Below are positions 51,650-63,010 of a stretch of DNA of 64,000 nt, piece by piece. Where the stretch lies: assembly GCA_963978545.1 (NCBI GenBank), contig OZ021725.1, positions 12,849,197-12,913,196 on the forward strand, in the 5' to 3' direction. A program made the position numbers and the translations under genes. The DNA is from Linyphia triangularis. Lineage: Eukaryota; Arthropoda; Arachnida; Araneae; Linyphiidae. The first letter of the stretch is position 1; each line of letters starts with the position of its first letter. The notes beneath the pieces were generated by a model. That model was not told the origin of the DNA, did no database searches, and saw nothing but the letters and a program-made list of their open reading frames with translations.

Positions 51650-52315
51650 AAACTTAATAGTCCCGAGAGGCGACTGCAATTTTTGGACCCCATCGAACAT
51701 CATTCTGAATTTTTTATAGAAATTAGAGAAAAGTGAGTACGAATCCACTGATCTGCCGTGGCAAAAATGGCCGAGACTGATCGAAATTCGACATGGAATG
51801 AGTTGAACTAAAATCCGATTGCCAAATATGTCATAACTTGCCAAAAAGAGAACCAACTTTTTCGTCTGGCAACCCACTGAATTTTGAATTTCAGTGAGAA
51901 AAAGCGCAAACGATTTCTGGATTCTGGCTCGGAAAACTTGTACCTTTTAAAAGTAAGCCAAATTGGCGACATCAGTTACGTCATCAGTGACGTAATGTTT
52001 ATTGCCAATTTGGCTCATTTGTGAAAGATGCAAGTAAGCCATAGCCACACATCCGAATCGTCTGCAACCTTCTTAATTGAAAATTAAAGAGTGAGGGTTA
52101 CCAAATAATAAAAAAATGCTCATTATTTGGCAAGTTATAGCGCATTTGACAATTGAATTTAGTTCAACTTATTAAAAGTCGATTTTTAACCAGTTTCGGC
52201 CATTTTTGCTACGGCAGACAAGTGCATTCGTAATCTACTCACTTTTCTCCAATTTCTATAAAAAATTCCGAATGGTGTTCAATGGGGTCCAAAAATTGCA
52301 GTCGCCTCTCAGCCT
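51650..52315. mobile_element. Long inverted-repeat (hairpin) element
   Basis: Arms of about 190 bp: GAGGCGACTGCAATTTTTGG at the left matches the complement of CCAAAAATTGCAGTCGCCTC at the right, and similarity continues through AAAATGGCCGA and ATAACTTGCCAAA. The centre is itself symmetric (AAGCCAAATTGGCGACATCA / CGTAATGTTTATTGCCAATT). It ends about 460 bp from the FUN14-like stop codon. Confidence 0.8.
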
Positions 52316-52672
52316 ATAACGATACCATTCTTCGAACTTAACTATGGAACCATAATTCAGAACTGCAAGTAATTTTGATAGAACGCAAAAAAAAAAAAAG
52401 ATAAAATTTGCAAACAATAATAAAGACGTTAGCATTTATAATGAACAGAATATTAAGATAAGACTGCGGCTGTTTTGTTTGTGGTGTTTAGGTTTCTATC
52501 ACAATGTCATGTACCAGGATGGAACAGTTGAAGTAATTCAACAACACCCAATAGATATACTGACATTCAAGGTAGCTTTACTTCTTGACGACGAGAAACG
52601 AGAGAATAACGCAACTTGAAAACAACGTCTTAAACTATGAAACGACTCTACAAATTCCATTCTACGATATTG

Positions 52673-52678
52673 TTTATT
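52673..52678 (-). terminator. Poly-A signal for the FUN14-like gene
   Basis: AATAAA on the minus strand about 100 nt after the TGA at 52778, the expected place for a 3' end signal. Confidence 0.5.
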
Positions 52679-52777
52679 ACCTTAAAATAAATTTGCTTGA
52701 AAAAAAAAAATACGCAAAAAGCATTCATTACTGAAATACCATGATTCTAATCAAAATACAGGCCTTCTACAAGCAAA

Positions 52778-53140
52778 TCACAACAATCCTACAAGAAATC
52801 CTCCAGAAAATCCAGCCACGACGTACTTATAGTCCTTGCCGATGTACTCAGCAAAAGCGCCCACACGTGGCAGGTTTCCATCTTCAAACTTGACCTGATC
52901 TTTGACCTGCTCTTTGGCTTGTTGGATGGCATTCTTCATCTTGTCTTTGTCAACTGTGATGAATCCTTGACGGTGCATGACATGGATGATGAGAAGACCG
53001 CTAGACACGGCGATGGCCGCCAATTTACCAACTTTGTTGAAGATCTTGCCAGAGACGAAACCGCACACTCCTCCGAGCAACAAAGGTTTCCATGCAGAAT
53101 CTCGAATGCCTTCGCGCTTAGAAGAGAAAATGTCTTCCAT
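52778..53140 (-). CDS. FUN14 domain-containing protein (FUNDC-like)
   Basis: Intronless 120-residue ORF, ATG at 53140, TGA at 52778. FUN14 proteins are small mitochondrial outer-membrane proteins; vertebrate FUNDC1 is a mitophagy receptor. Visible family features: Gly-patterned helix LLGGVCGFVSGKIFNKVGKL near residues 20-42, hydrophobic segment SSGLLIIHVMHRQGFI (46-62), charged Lys/Gln helix (63-85), and a C-terminal Gly-rich membrane helix AGFSGGFLVGLL. The N-terminus is short and no YxxL LC3-interacting motif is visible, so a mitophagy role should not be assumed. It lies on the same strand as, and probably within a 5' intron of, the spectraplakin. A TATAAG (53251-53256) lies about 110 nt upstream and an AATAAA (52673-52678) about 100 nt downstream. 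The lack of introns would fit a retrocopy, but no poly-A tail or flanking repeat was seen. Confidence 0.85.
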   Translation of the reverse strand: MEDIFSSKREGIRDSAWKPLLLGGVCGFVSGKIFNKVGKLAAIAVSSGLLIIHVMHRQGFITVDKDKMKNAIQQAKEQVKDQVKFEDGNLPRVGAFAEYIGKDYKYVVAGFSGGFLVGLL

Positions 53141-53250
53141 TTCTTTTCTCTATTTTTTTGTTGTCAATTTGGCGTGTTGTTAAAATTGATAAGCAGTGAC
53201 GATTTGAAACTGAGGTTTGGTTTGCAAACTTCGACTGTCCATTTCTGCCA

Positions 53251-53256
53251 CTTATA
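53251..53256 (-). promoter_or_regulatory. Possible TATA element of the FUN14-like gene
   Basis: TATAAG on the minus strand about 110 bp before the ATG at 53140. A start site roughly 30 bp downstream would give an untranslated leader of about 80 nt. Position is the only support. Confidence 0.3.
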
Positions 53257-53402
53257 GAGTGCTTACGATAGCCATACGTCTCGCATTTAGAAAAATATTG
53301 AAACTGAGGAATGGAAAGATGAAACTAAATATTAGAACTGACAAACAGCAGTTTCACTTCAGTTCGTAATGCAAATGTTAGTGAAAATTAATTAAATTAT
53401 TA

Positions 53403-53591
53403 GCGGATTTACACGCTACCAGTCGGGGTCCAGTTTAGATCGAAAGTTCTGTGACGTTAGCTAGGATTGGTTGATGGGAGTCGCCGGCGCGAGTAAATAG
53501 AAAACGTTTGGTTTAATGGAAGCAGCAGCCATGTGACGTCACAGACTAGAGATTTAAACTGGAACCCCGACTGGTAAGGTGTAAATCCGGC
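53403..53591. mobile_element. Short MITE upstream of the FUN14-like gene
   Basis: GCGGATTTACACGCTACCAG and its mirror CTGGTAAGGTGTAAATCCGG bound 189 bp; similarity extends through AGTCGGGGTCCAGTTTA. TTA lies on both sides, possibly a 3-bp duplication. It contains TGACGTCA (a CRE) and begins about 260 bp upstream of the FUN14-like ATG. Confidence 0.75.
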
Positions 53592-54049
53592 TTAAGAGTT
53601 ACTGACTAAAATTTAAGTGTTTCTGTGTAAAATATTTAGCGAGCCTTAATATAAAAGCAGCGAGGGGAATGATTACTTATTAGGAACAGTGTATTCGCAC
53701 GCTTGGCAGTTCTTTTTAACATGAAATGAAAACATGCAACATTTCAATCAAGTTGGCTGTTTTTGAAGGCTTTCTTTATGGGTCATACGTCGCAAACAAA
53801 TGAGTAAAAGCACAAGCTTAAAGCAAAGAGAAAGGACAATAACCTTTTACTTAAAGCTCATTCTATGCAGTTCGGGTGGCAGCATGCCTTAAATGGCCAC
53901 TTAGAAAGAAGCATAAAATTTGAAAAGACGGTTAAATAGAAAATAAGGAGTTGATACTACACGACAAATTACATGAAAATATGGAATTTTTTATATTTAC
54001 AGATACCAATTTCAATTCTTCAAAATAAATAATTTTCTACTTTCGATAA

Positions 54050-54500
54050 TGTCAAGGAAAGAATACCATTGTGCAGTAAGCCAATGGAGAATTAATACTG
54101 AGTAACTAACATTATTATGTAGTAGATCATTGTGTAGGAGGCTATGAAGTTATGATCCGAGATATTGCCACACCGTACAAAAATAGCGTCTTACTGAAAC
54201 ATTGATAGTCTCTTGATTGCCATGAAAAAACTGAATAATAACCGTTTCCTATTAAAAAAATACTTAATAAAATGGAAATAATCTCCACACACAAAAAAAG
54301 TTTAAAAAAAAAAATTAAAAAAAACTTTTAACATTTTAACTCTTTTTCGATACTATGGAATTTAAATACGTATGTTTTAATACGAATTATGTTTTTTTTT
54401 CTTCTTCTTAGAAAAAGACAATTTGAACAACTTTATTACGTTGTTATGGAGTTTATGAATGACTAGGGTTCGAGAATATTTCGAATGGGGCTTTTACAAA
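54050..54500 (+). repeat. Diverged duplicated segment, copy A
   Basis: Shares ordered short matches with 55740-56170, for example ATTGTGTAGGAGGCTATG, GATATTGCCACA and TTGTTATGGAGTTTATGAA. Probably two copies of an old repeat. Confidence 0.5.
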
Positions 54501-55220
54501 ACAGGAAGTCATAAGAGATATCAGTAATTTAATCATCATAACACATACACAATTAAATTGATCAAAATGACTAACTTTATAGTTCAGAGAATGTCAAGCT
54601 CAAGGAAACAGAGCTGATGATTAAAACTTGAAATAGAAGCAGTCCAATGATAAAATAAAATATACAAATAGGAGCAGCCTAACTTGACCACAAAAAGAGT
54701 GGTTCAGAGTAAAGAATGTAGTGAGACTCTGAATGTACTTTCAGAGTGGATCGATAGAATTAAAAAAACAAATGGCGGAGGAGCAGCATATCTTTAAAAG
54801 GTATTTACAAGGCTTCTTTGCGGTGGTGTCAAAATCAGATTACGCAAACTTTCAATTCTGCCTACGCAAAGTTAGGAAGTGCAAAGGGTGTAGAATCAGA
54901 AGAGATTGAGAACAAATCCTCGCAACCGGTTAACCTACCCAAGGATGGAGATTTAATCCATTCTGTATCACAGCGGAAAAGTGTTCATTTAATTTCTAAG
55001 ATACGACATAATTTGCACATTAAAAAATCATAGCTCTTTCATAACTAGCTAGATCTATTTCTAAGTAACTACCACAGGGAACCATGACCGAGTTTTCATT
55101 GCATTTTTAAATGGGAATAGATTGTTCCAAGACAAGCAGTAGAACGATTAAGATGTCTTTTGAGAGCAAAATTTCTTTTTAAGAACTATGCTTTTTAAGA
55201 GTCGGTTCAAACTAGCTAAT

Positions 55221-55362
55221 AGCATTAAATAAAACCAGATATCATAATAATAATAACCCTATTAAACGGCTTAAGAGCCCCACAAGCTACTAGCATTAAA
55301 TAAAACCAGATATAATGATAATAATTCTACCCTCAAACGGCTTAAGATGCCGCACGTGGTTC
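55221..55362 (+). repeat. Short tandem duplication, about 71 bp period
   Basis: AGCATTAAATAAAACCAGAT occurs at 55221 and 55292. Each is followed by an AATAATAA stretch and an AAACGGCTTAAGA-type word. Confidence 0.8.
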
Positions 55363-55739
55363 CCCAGCTGCAGTTAGCCGACCCGACCACTGGCTTAAGA
55401 AATAGGTTAAACCAGTTGAACGATTCAGATTAATTAACATCTTCATTTTCATTCTCTTAATGACCAGCCTTTCCTTAGAATTCCATTAATGAAAGCGATA
55501 CTAATGTAGTATTTATTTTAAACACCAATATTTAGTATTTTATTAATTACCATGGCCATAGATGGAAAGTAATGTTCAGCAAGTACTAACAACAACAAAA
55601 AATCACATATTACAATAGCATGGCAATATCACTACTATTATATAGGAAGGATATTGAACAACAATGAGTCATCTTTGTTCAGTTAGCCTATAGAAATTTT
55701 TTGAAAGCATTATTGTGTAGTAGGTTATTATGTAGAAAG

Positions 55740-56170
55740 GGGATTGACCAATGAGAAGCCATCTTTGTGCAGTTAGACTAGGAAAATTTAAAAACTGAGA
55801 AAATGTTTGAAGTAGGTTTATTTATGTAGTAGGCTATTATTTAGGCAGCTAGGATCTAAGATACCGCCACAGGGCAGAAAGATGTTTCCTTGTTGGAACT
55901 GAAAATGCAAATTCCTACTGAAAACGCGAATGTGAAGTACCCATTTATGACGGTATATAATAAGTAAAATACAAATGTGTCCATAATTTTAACTCTTTAT
56001 GAGGCGCAACCGAATCCTTAAATGTATATTTTAATACGATTTGATTTGCTTTACAAATTCGTAAATTTAATGGAACAAATACAATTTTAAAAATAGCATT
56101 ACATTGCTATGGAGTTTAACACACAACTTGCATTCGAGATAATTTCAAATAATTTTTTTTGCAAACCATA
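55740..56170 (+). repeat. Diverged duplicated segment, copy B
   Basis: Second member of the pair with 54050-54500: TAGGCTATTATTTAGG, GATACCGCCACAGGG, TTGCTATGGAGTTTAAC in the same order. Confidence 0.5.
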
Positions 56171-56349
56171 AAGTCTTGGCGAAATCAGTATTTTAATTAT
56201 TATTATTAACCACCATAAATAAAACCGATTTTAAAGAGCTGTGATACGAATTTTCGCAAAAAAGAAAAATATGACGACAATTATTCAAAATAAAAATACT
56301 TACTCGTGAGGTTCCTGAGATGCTAGAACCAACATTCATTACCCCCTTT

Positions 56350-56390
56350 AGATAACACTGCAACAGCATATTGCAGTTGCGGTGTTATCT
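56350..56390. repeat. 41-bp near-perfect palindrome
   Basis: AGATAACACTGCAAC and GTTGCGGTGTTATCT form a hairpin stem with one T/G wobble around a short AT centre. Confidence 0.7.
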
Positions 56391-57292
56391 AGATGTTATT
56401 AAGCATTCTAGGTGCTATTAAATATCAGAGACACTAGAAATGCAACATTTGAAATGTACAAAAAAATATACAGAATAGGTACAAAATACTAAAACAGGCT
56501 ATCGAAGTCCAAATGTAAATTGATTTCTAGTTCAGAAGTTTTGAATCGGAAAAATATCATTAAAGTTAAATCGAAGAGATTTAATTTACCAGCATTGTCT
56601 TTGCATGAAAACTACTAATGCAAAGTTTTGAAGTTCTAATTCTCATCAATAAAATATATATGATATTTATTGATTAAATGTATTATTCAAACACTAATAT
56701 GTATAATTTACACGGGCTACATTTTATTTTGCACAAAGAGTCTTATTTGCCATAAGCAACAATGACCGAGCTTTGGACTCCCTAATTTTGGAAGCCCCCA
56801 CATTGTCTGAAATATTCTTACGAAAATAACTTCTCTTTCATAACGTATGCATATAATTAAAATTGAATTATTGAATATTAATAAATCAGTATTCTGTTCA
56901 GTGCACTTGATCAATGCCATACAATGTGATAATATATTTTAATAACTCATTAGTTAATAAAAATGTGAATTTCTTAACATTAATTTAATGAGGGCGGTAA
57001 TCAAAATTTGTCATTAATATTTAAATAACACCAATAATAACCTATGGGGGGGGGAGGGGCATCTACTGTGTTGTGCCTATGGTAATTAGTTTTCTAAATC
57101 GGGCCCTGTTTGCAAAGGAATTTAATTTATAAAAAGTCAGAGGTCAAGAATAGAAAATTCTACTGTGGTGATTCATTTAAGCCTTCAAATATAACGATAT
57201 CTACTACTAATTCAATGAGCCAAATGAAACCTAAATATAACTTTAATGACAATTTTTAACACAAGGTAAGATAGTAATTAGAGTTCCCATGG

Positions 57293-57545
57293 TTCTTGCA
57301 ACCCCCCTCTTGAACTTCAAGGCATACCATGCCACAAAACTAACACTGTGAATTCAGAATCGTCATTTGAGGTTAAAACTGTTAAAAAAGCACTTGCAAA
57401 AACACAATTAAACACAGTACACTCTACCAAAGAGACAAAACAGTTCAGAATCGTCATCACCGACCAGGATGGAGCAGCAAAACTTCGCCATTGCTCACTA
57501 GGAATCGAACCAAGAACTATCCAGCTTACCTCATCACTGCGGTAC
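57293..57545 (-). mobile_element. Possible tRNA-derived SINE, family 4
   Basis: On the minus strand TACCGCAGTGATGAGGTAAG is a box-A-like head and TTGGTTCGATTCCTAG a good box B. The body runs to about 57293. No clear target duplication. It does not fold as a normal tRNA. Confidence 0.5.
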
Positions 57546-57645
57546 ATATAAGATCTAAAGTCCTCTCAATCCAATAGTGGTTCTAAAGTTGCAGAAGGAA
57601 GATGGTAAATAGTTGTTTAAGATCTCTTTCCGGTTGTACTTCGGT

Positions 57646-57662
57646 AGAGAGAGAGAGAGAGA
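57646..57662. repeat. (GA)n tract
   Basis: Seventeen bases of alternating GA. This could bind GAGA-type factors or be a plain microsatellite. Confidence 0.7.
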
Positions 57663-59235
57663 TACACGCGACTTATGGCGTGAGTTGCAAAGAGTGAGAA
57701 GATATAAATAAAAGAGCTTGCTGGCTGCTGTACCCGGCATCCCTTGCGTATACAGTCTCTTGACGTCGACATCTAGACAATTAGAAGGAAAGGTGTTGAG
57801 ATGGGGGATCGTTTCGCTCATAATAGCTGAAGGCAGTGATTCTTTAGTTTTGATGGCGTACCCTTTGAAGATGCGCCGAGGGGAGAGGGGAGTGAGAGAT
57901 TGTGTTTGTTTTTAAATAAGTTCACTTTAGAGCTTTCTACAATGATCAAAGCTGATCTTGTTATTTAAGACACTATTTCGAATCAAGTTTGAAGACAAAA
58001 TTAGAAGAATATTAGAGAAAAATTCATTGGTAAAAATTTGCAAAATTCTTGACAAAGTAGTACATATTTTAAAGAGAAAGAACTAAAAAAAATATTACAA
58101 GGAATTTTTTTGAAACTTATAAAAATTATGTTTATGGATATATCGTACCCTCGTTACAGAAATGACGCAACTCAAAAAATTCTTCATCCCCCCCCCCCAA
58201 ATAAAAGGATGTATAGTATGGTACAGTACTATGTGTGGAGTACAGTACTAGGTGCACTGTAATCTGAAAGAAGAGCACAAGTCACAACATGATCTCCTCA
58301 GGAATGGTAAAGATCCAAAACTAATTCAAAGCACAACTTTGAATTCATTTCATTTCTGGAGCTAAGTACACAATACACAAGTCTCGGAATAGAAAAAGAA
58401 ACACCCCAAGAATTGAATGATTTTCACGGATGTTAGGTCTAAATATACATGCGTGAGTGTTAAGTCATTCTTGCAAGTCTTTCTCCAAGGAACTCTAGTG
58501 GAACGAGATTCAGGAACGCGAAGTCCGCTTCGTTTGAAATAAAAATAAATTTTCTTACTCTATGAAAATGACAGTCACAACACCGCGCACTTGTTGCCAA
58601 ATTCATTATAATACCAAACTAAACGAACATGAGTCATTCATACTTCAATACTAAAAAAAATCTACAACAGAAAAAAAAATATATATTTTAATTCAAGCTT
58701 AGTTAAGAAACAAATTCAAAAAGTGTAATTGGAGAGTATCGAATCACAACTTAAACGTTTCTAATTATGGAAAAAGAACGCAAGACTGTCGATTTGAATA
58801 CTGGCCCTTGTGTATTCCAACACAAAGTACGAAGGCGATCTTCTAATTAATAAGTTAAAATTTATGTTTTTCAATAACAGTTGATGTGAACACAAGATTC
58901 ACTCTTGAACCTTAGAAAATGCCATTTCTCTAAACACGCAAGAAAAACATCTGGCGTGTTTTATTTTCACAACAGAAACACCATCAACAGTGCTGAAACG
59001 ATATTACCGTCACAGGCACCATCACCACCAAAAAGATTGCGCGATTTTCAACGAAAAAGAAACCATCAATTCCATCACGCATCAATTATAAACTCTTCCA
59101 ACTAATCCCATTTCCCTGGCGCTCGCGTGTAATAATCACCTGTCCCAAATCTGATAGTAAACACAAAAAAACAATAAAAAAATAAACACGAAATTAAGAA
59201 ACGCAAAACCGGCATCGTGTAGTAGACTCCCACCA

Positions 59236-59276
59236 TATATAGAGAGCTGGGGTTGCAAGCAAGTCTGTGACGTCAC
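59236..59276 (-). promoter_or_regulatory. CRE plus TATA-like pair
   Basis: Read on the minus strand, TGACGTCA (CRE, near 59269-59276) is followed about 25 bp later by TATATATGG. About 30 bp further on is CTACACGATG. The spacing looks like a core promoter. No downstream exon could be confirmed. Confidence 0.25.
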
Positions 59277-61229
59277 AGATAAAAATGAATCAGATTTTTT
59301 CTTCAAAAAAAAAAAAAGAAGAAGTGAAGAGATATCGGTCCCATAAAAGGATATGTGCTACCTGCCTGGCCGTGACACGGTTTTAAAAAAACGGATCGGT
59401 GAATGAAAGTTTTCAAAAGAGAAGGATGTTTTGCCGACCAAGTCTTGTTCACTGTCGGCCCACACACAGACACTCGTACGGTCAATGTGTTGCTGTCACA
59501 ATGGGTATTACGAAATGACTGAAACGACATACGGGCATTTAACAACCGCGTCCTTGTCCAAACTATTACGAGCTTTATGTGCGTTAATAGGCCTTGACTG
59601 AAGACGCGAGTGTCAGAAAGGTTGAAGTCGTCAATCAGGAGATAATTAAGAAAAATTGTTCTTTACAAAATAAGAGTCATTCTGACATTTATGAATGATA
59701 TAGAAAGGGTGGCGTCATGGTTAATAGTTAATGGTGTTTTACTACCTTGTTTGGATATGAGGTAAGGTGTGCGCAGATATAATTGCTAGTAATTTGACAG
59801 TTGAGGACATGGAGCCAGTTCGAGGAAAGGGAAGCTCTTTCAACCCAAACTTTTGCATGGTTGAAATTTAACTATGGAAAGTAGTTAAATTTAATGTTGA
59901 CATACTAAAAGAATGATACTACGAGTTCAAAGTTTTACACTATTCCCGTTGTCTGGAAATCACCTTAGATATTATATTCCAATCGAATAGACGACTGGAA
60001 TTGTTTGTCCCAATCGTCTAGGATATTGTATTAAAAAAAAAAAAACGCTTATTTTTCACAAATGCCACACATAATAAATGTTGAAGGTAATTTTATCCCT
60101 GATTGAATATGCGGTTCCACTGTTAAATACAATTGGGACACCATATCTCACCAAAAGAATACATTCGAACTTTTTAATAAAGCGAAAATATTACTTTAAC
60201 TATTTTACATTAGGTGTATAAGTATCGTATAAATATAGTTGCACTTATAATGAAATTAAAGAAAATTGACCAATTAAAACTTGAGTAATGTGCTCAAAAC
60301 ATAAGTCCGCCATTTGCAATCTGGAAGACTTTCCGAATATCTTTCAGAACAACTACAACATAAAACCTAAGTAAAAGTGATACCAAAGGAAGTTGGACTT
60401 CTTTTTTTTTTACTTAAGTTGAGAATTTATTTATATTCGTCGAATGGCAACGTAGTGAAGAATAACAAATAGTTGCTATGACTTGCAGAACTGTACAACA
60501 AGCTTTTGTCTTCTCGAAAATGTAGAAGAAGAAAAAAAAATACTCACACCACAAAACTAAGTGCTGTTTGCTGTATCTCTCATGCATAAATACGTTTGAC
60601 TTTTCTAACACCCTACATGTACCATGAAACAGCATTTCTTCAGCAAAAATGGTGTTCTTGAGCACCAGAAGTCTCATTGAGAATTGCGGATTCTTTCCAC
60701 TGCTCGACAAAGCAGAAGAGACGCGGTACACATATTTAAATAAGATTCGGCAGAAGTAAAAATAAAAAGTTTTGTTCGAAGACCTTTCATAAGTTCGTTC
60801 CTCTCACACAAAGGCATCCCCTCCCGGTTGCAGATGTTTCGTTTGGCGTTTTGCCTCCACGATGTAATCCACAACAAAAAGAAGCACTTTTCTCGTGATG
60901 GAAGTGGTTTGTTTTGGTTTCTTACCAAATTTCGAATGGAATTGGAACAGCAAAAAGCTAAATGATGGATTGCGCCACTGATCTCCAACTACAACTTCTG
61001 GATAGGGCATACTTGGCTATGGCCTTGAAGCTGAAGAAGGCCTAGCAATCACCATAGAGATCTATATTAGCAACGTCCACACAAACTAGTTAGAATGAGT
61101 TTGTAACCAAGAGCAACCTATAACGTAACACATATGGGATGAAGATTACTCGGTGAAAGAAGTCGTCAATCTTTCAACCCTCCTCCTCTCGTATATAGAT
61201 ATTATGCAAATGTTTTCCATAACAGATCG

Positions 61230-61410
61230 GCCGACCAAACGGTATAGTGGTTAGCGTGCTGGCTTCTAGACCGCGAGGTTGCGGGTTCGAGTCCCGTGTA
61301 GGCATGGGTGTTTGTAAATGTATGTTGGTTTGTTAAATGACGAAATGTTTCGGCGCATTATAGCCCTCGTGTTGCTGACGGCGCCAGATAATCTGAATAC
61401 AACCAACCAA
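61230..61410 (+). mobile_element. tRNA-derived SINE, family 1
   Basis: Same head and body as the copy at 49873. The 13-bp duplication CCATAACAGATCG lies at 61217-61229 and 61411-61423. The tail is CAACCAACCAA. Confidence 0.92.
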
Positions 61411-61942
61411 CCATAACAGATCGTCAGCCCAAATGTAGCGGTTAAACAGATATAATTTTTCACGGACATAAAACAGCAATGCGTTCAATGTTAACTCTGA
61501 ATAAACAGCAATTAATTCAACTTGAAAATAAAAAATTAAACAATGACAGGTCACAGTGAACGTCCAACAGGAGGTATTACTGAAATCAAGAAAAAAAAAT
61601 TACGAAATTAAATTTACTTTAAATGAAAAAACTCTTCTCGTCACTAACTTTCGAATTCCGAAGATTGGTTTGTCGTTAGATTTGGTACTTAATTTCAGAA
61701 GTCTTGAAGGAAATATTTTAGAAAGCACAGTGGGATAGGGAGAATTTTGCATCATGTCTTTATGGTACAGAAAAGATGAATCGCCCGTCCATAGAACTTA
61801 TGCTCCATTGTTTGAGTCACAATATCTGCCAAAGTATTGCTGGAAAACATGTGGATTATTATTAATAGGTATCGCCCCATTAATAAAATTTCATTAACAA
61901 AACTTGAAGGGAACATTTTAGGACGTTTTTCTTTACTACACT

Positions 61943-62579
61943 TTAACACTTGATTTAGTGACGGGACTTTAAAAGTCCTGTCAGTTTTCTCATGGCACTG
62001 TTTTAACTTAAACGCTTTGAGACCCATTGGGACACTTTGAAATCCACTTCTTTGAAGTTTGTTCTTCCAACTGGTGGATGGCAATGCAAACTTGTTTGTC
62101 TTTATATGCAAACAGGTAGACGATTTCCAATCTTCTCTTAGGCATACATCTTCGCCTTACAACCAGCGTTACCGGACGTCGGATATCAAATTCTTAGGTA
62201 GTTTTTCCCAATGCATTTTGGAAACAGCATATCTCATAATATTTTTACCTACTGAAATATCAATAGTACTTCAAAAACTAAGACGTCATGCAGTTTAAAA
62301 AGTACTTGGGAAGGCAACAGGTCCAAATATAGGTATGGTAAAAACAGAAGGGTAGTATTAAAAATACGTCTGCAACGCTGCTTACAACATCTTCTATATT
62401 TGCTTGTCTCTATCAAGCTTCCAAAGAGAAATAAGATTGTGTTACCACACGACAAGGGAAAAAAAAAAACTCCATAGAAGTGGATTGCAAAGTACCAATG
62501 TGGCTCAAAGCGTTTAAATTAATACAGTACTTGAGAAACTGACGGGACTTATAAGTACCCTCAGTAAATAAAGAGTTAA
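61943..62579. mobile_element. TTAA-bounded fold-back element, copy 2
   Basis: Begins TTAACACTTGATTTAGTGAC and ends CAGTAAATAAAGAGTTAA. Arms include CGCTTTGAGACCCATTGGGA and its mirror TGGCTCAAAGCG. Longer than copy 1 (637 versus 393 bp). Confidence 0.7.
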
Positions 62580-62587
62580 TTTTTTTT

Positions 62588-63010
62588 CCCTTATAAGCCA
62601 TATGACTATTTTAGGACATGTATGTATGAGGCTATAAGTAAAAAAAACACACAAAGGACCACGTGAGTTCTCGGACAAGGAAAAATAAGTGCGAATATTT
62701 GCAATAAGTGCAAAATTAATAAATGTTCATTAACAAAATTTAAAGGGAAAATTAAAGGATGTTTTTCTTTATTACACTTTAACACTTGATTTAGTGATGG
62801 ACTTATAAGTCCTGTCAGTTTTCTTATGGTACTGTTTTAACTTAAAATTAACTTAACTAAAGATTAGGCAAAATATTTTTTCATTATAAGCCACAAATGA
62901 CTATTTTAGGAGGTACGAGGCTGTATGTAAAAAACAAACAAAAAAACACACACAAAGTACCCGATGAAATCTTTGACAAGGAAAAATAAGTACAAATATT
63001 TGCAATGTAA
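62588..63010 (+). repeat. Diverged tandem duplication, about 295 bp offset
   Basis: ATAAGCCATATGACTATTTTAGGA near 62594 recurs as ATAAGCCACAAATGACTATT near 62886. ACAAGGAAAAATAAGTGCGA and ACAAGGAAAAATAAGTACAA follow at matching distances. Between them lies a partial third copy of the TTAA element end (62779-62850). Confidence 0.65.

Larger units (their letters stand above)
39209..52777 (-). other. Long 5' region upstream of the CH2 exon, mostly transposons
   Basis: No CH1 exon or other spectraplakin coding exon is recognisable on the minus strand here. The stretch holds the R1 repeats, a hAT-like element, several MITEs and SINEs listed separately, and AT-rich spacer. It is probably intron. 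Confidence 0.6.

Noticed and set aside
54818..55033. 71-codon plus-strand frame
   Set aside because: No ATG start at its beginning, no recognised motif and an AT-rich repeat context.
59303..59545. 80-codon minus-strand frame
   Set aside because: No family resemblance; the potential donor leaves the wrong phase; ends in a poly-Phe run from a simple repeat.
60804..61010. Minus-strand ATG frame with a good donor (TTTG|GTAAGAA) as a possible first exon of the spectraplakin
   Set aside because: It ends in phase 1, which does not fit the phase-0 acceptor at 39208, and the peptide shows no CH1 or other known motif.
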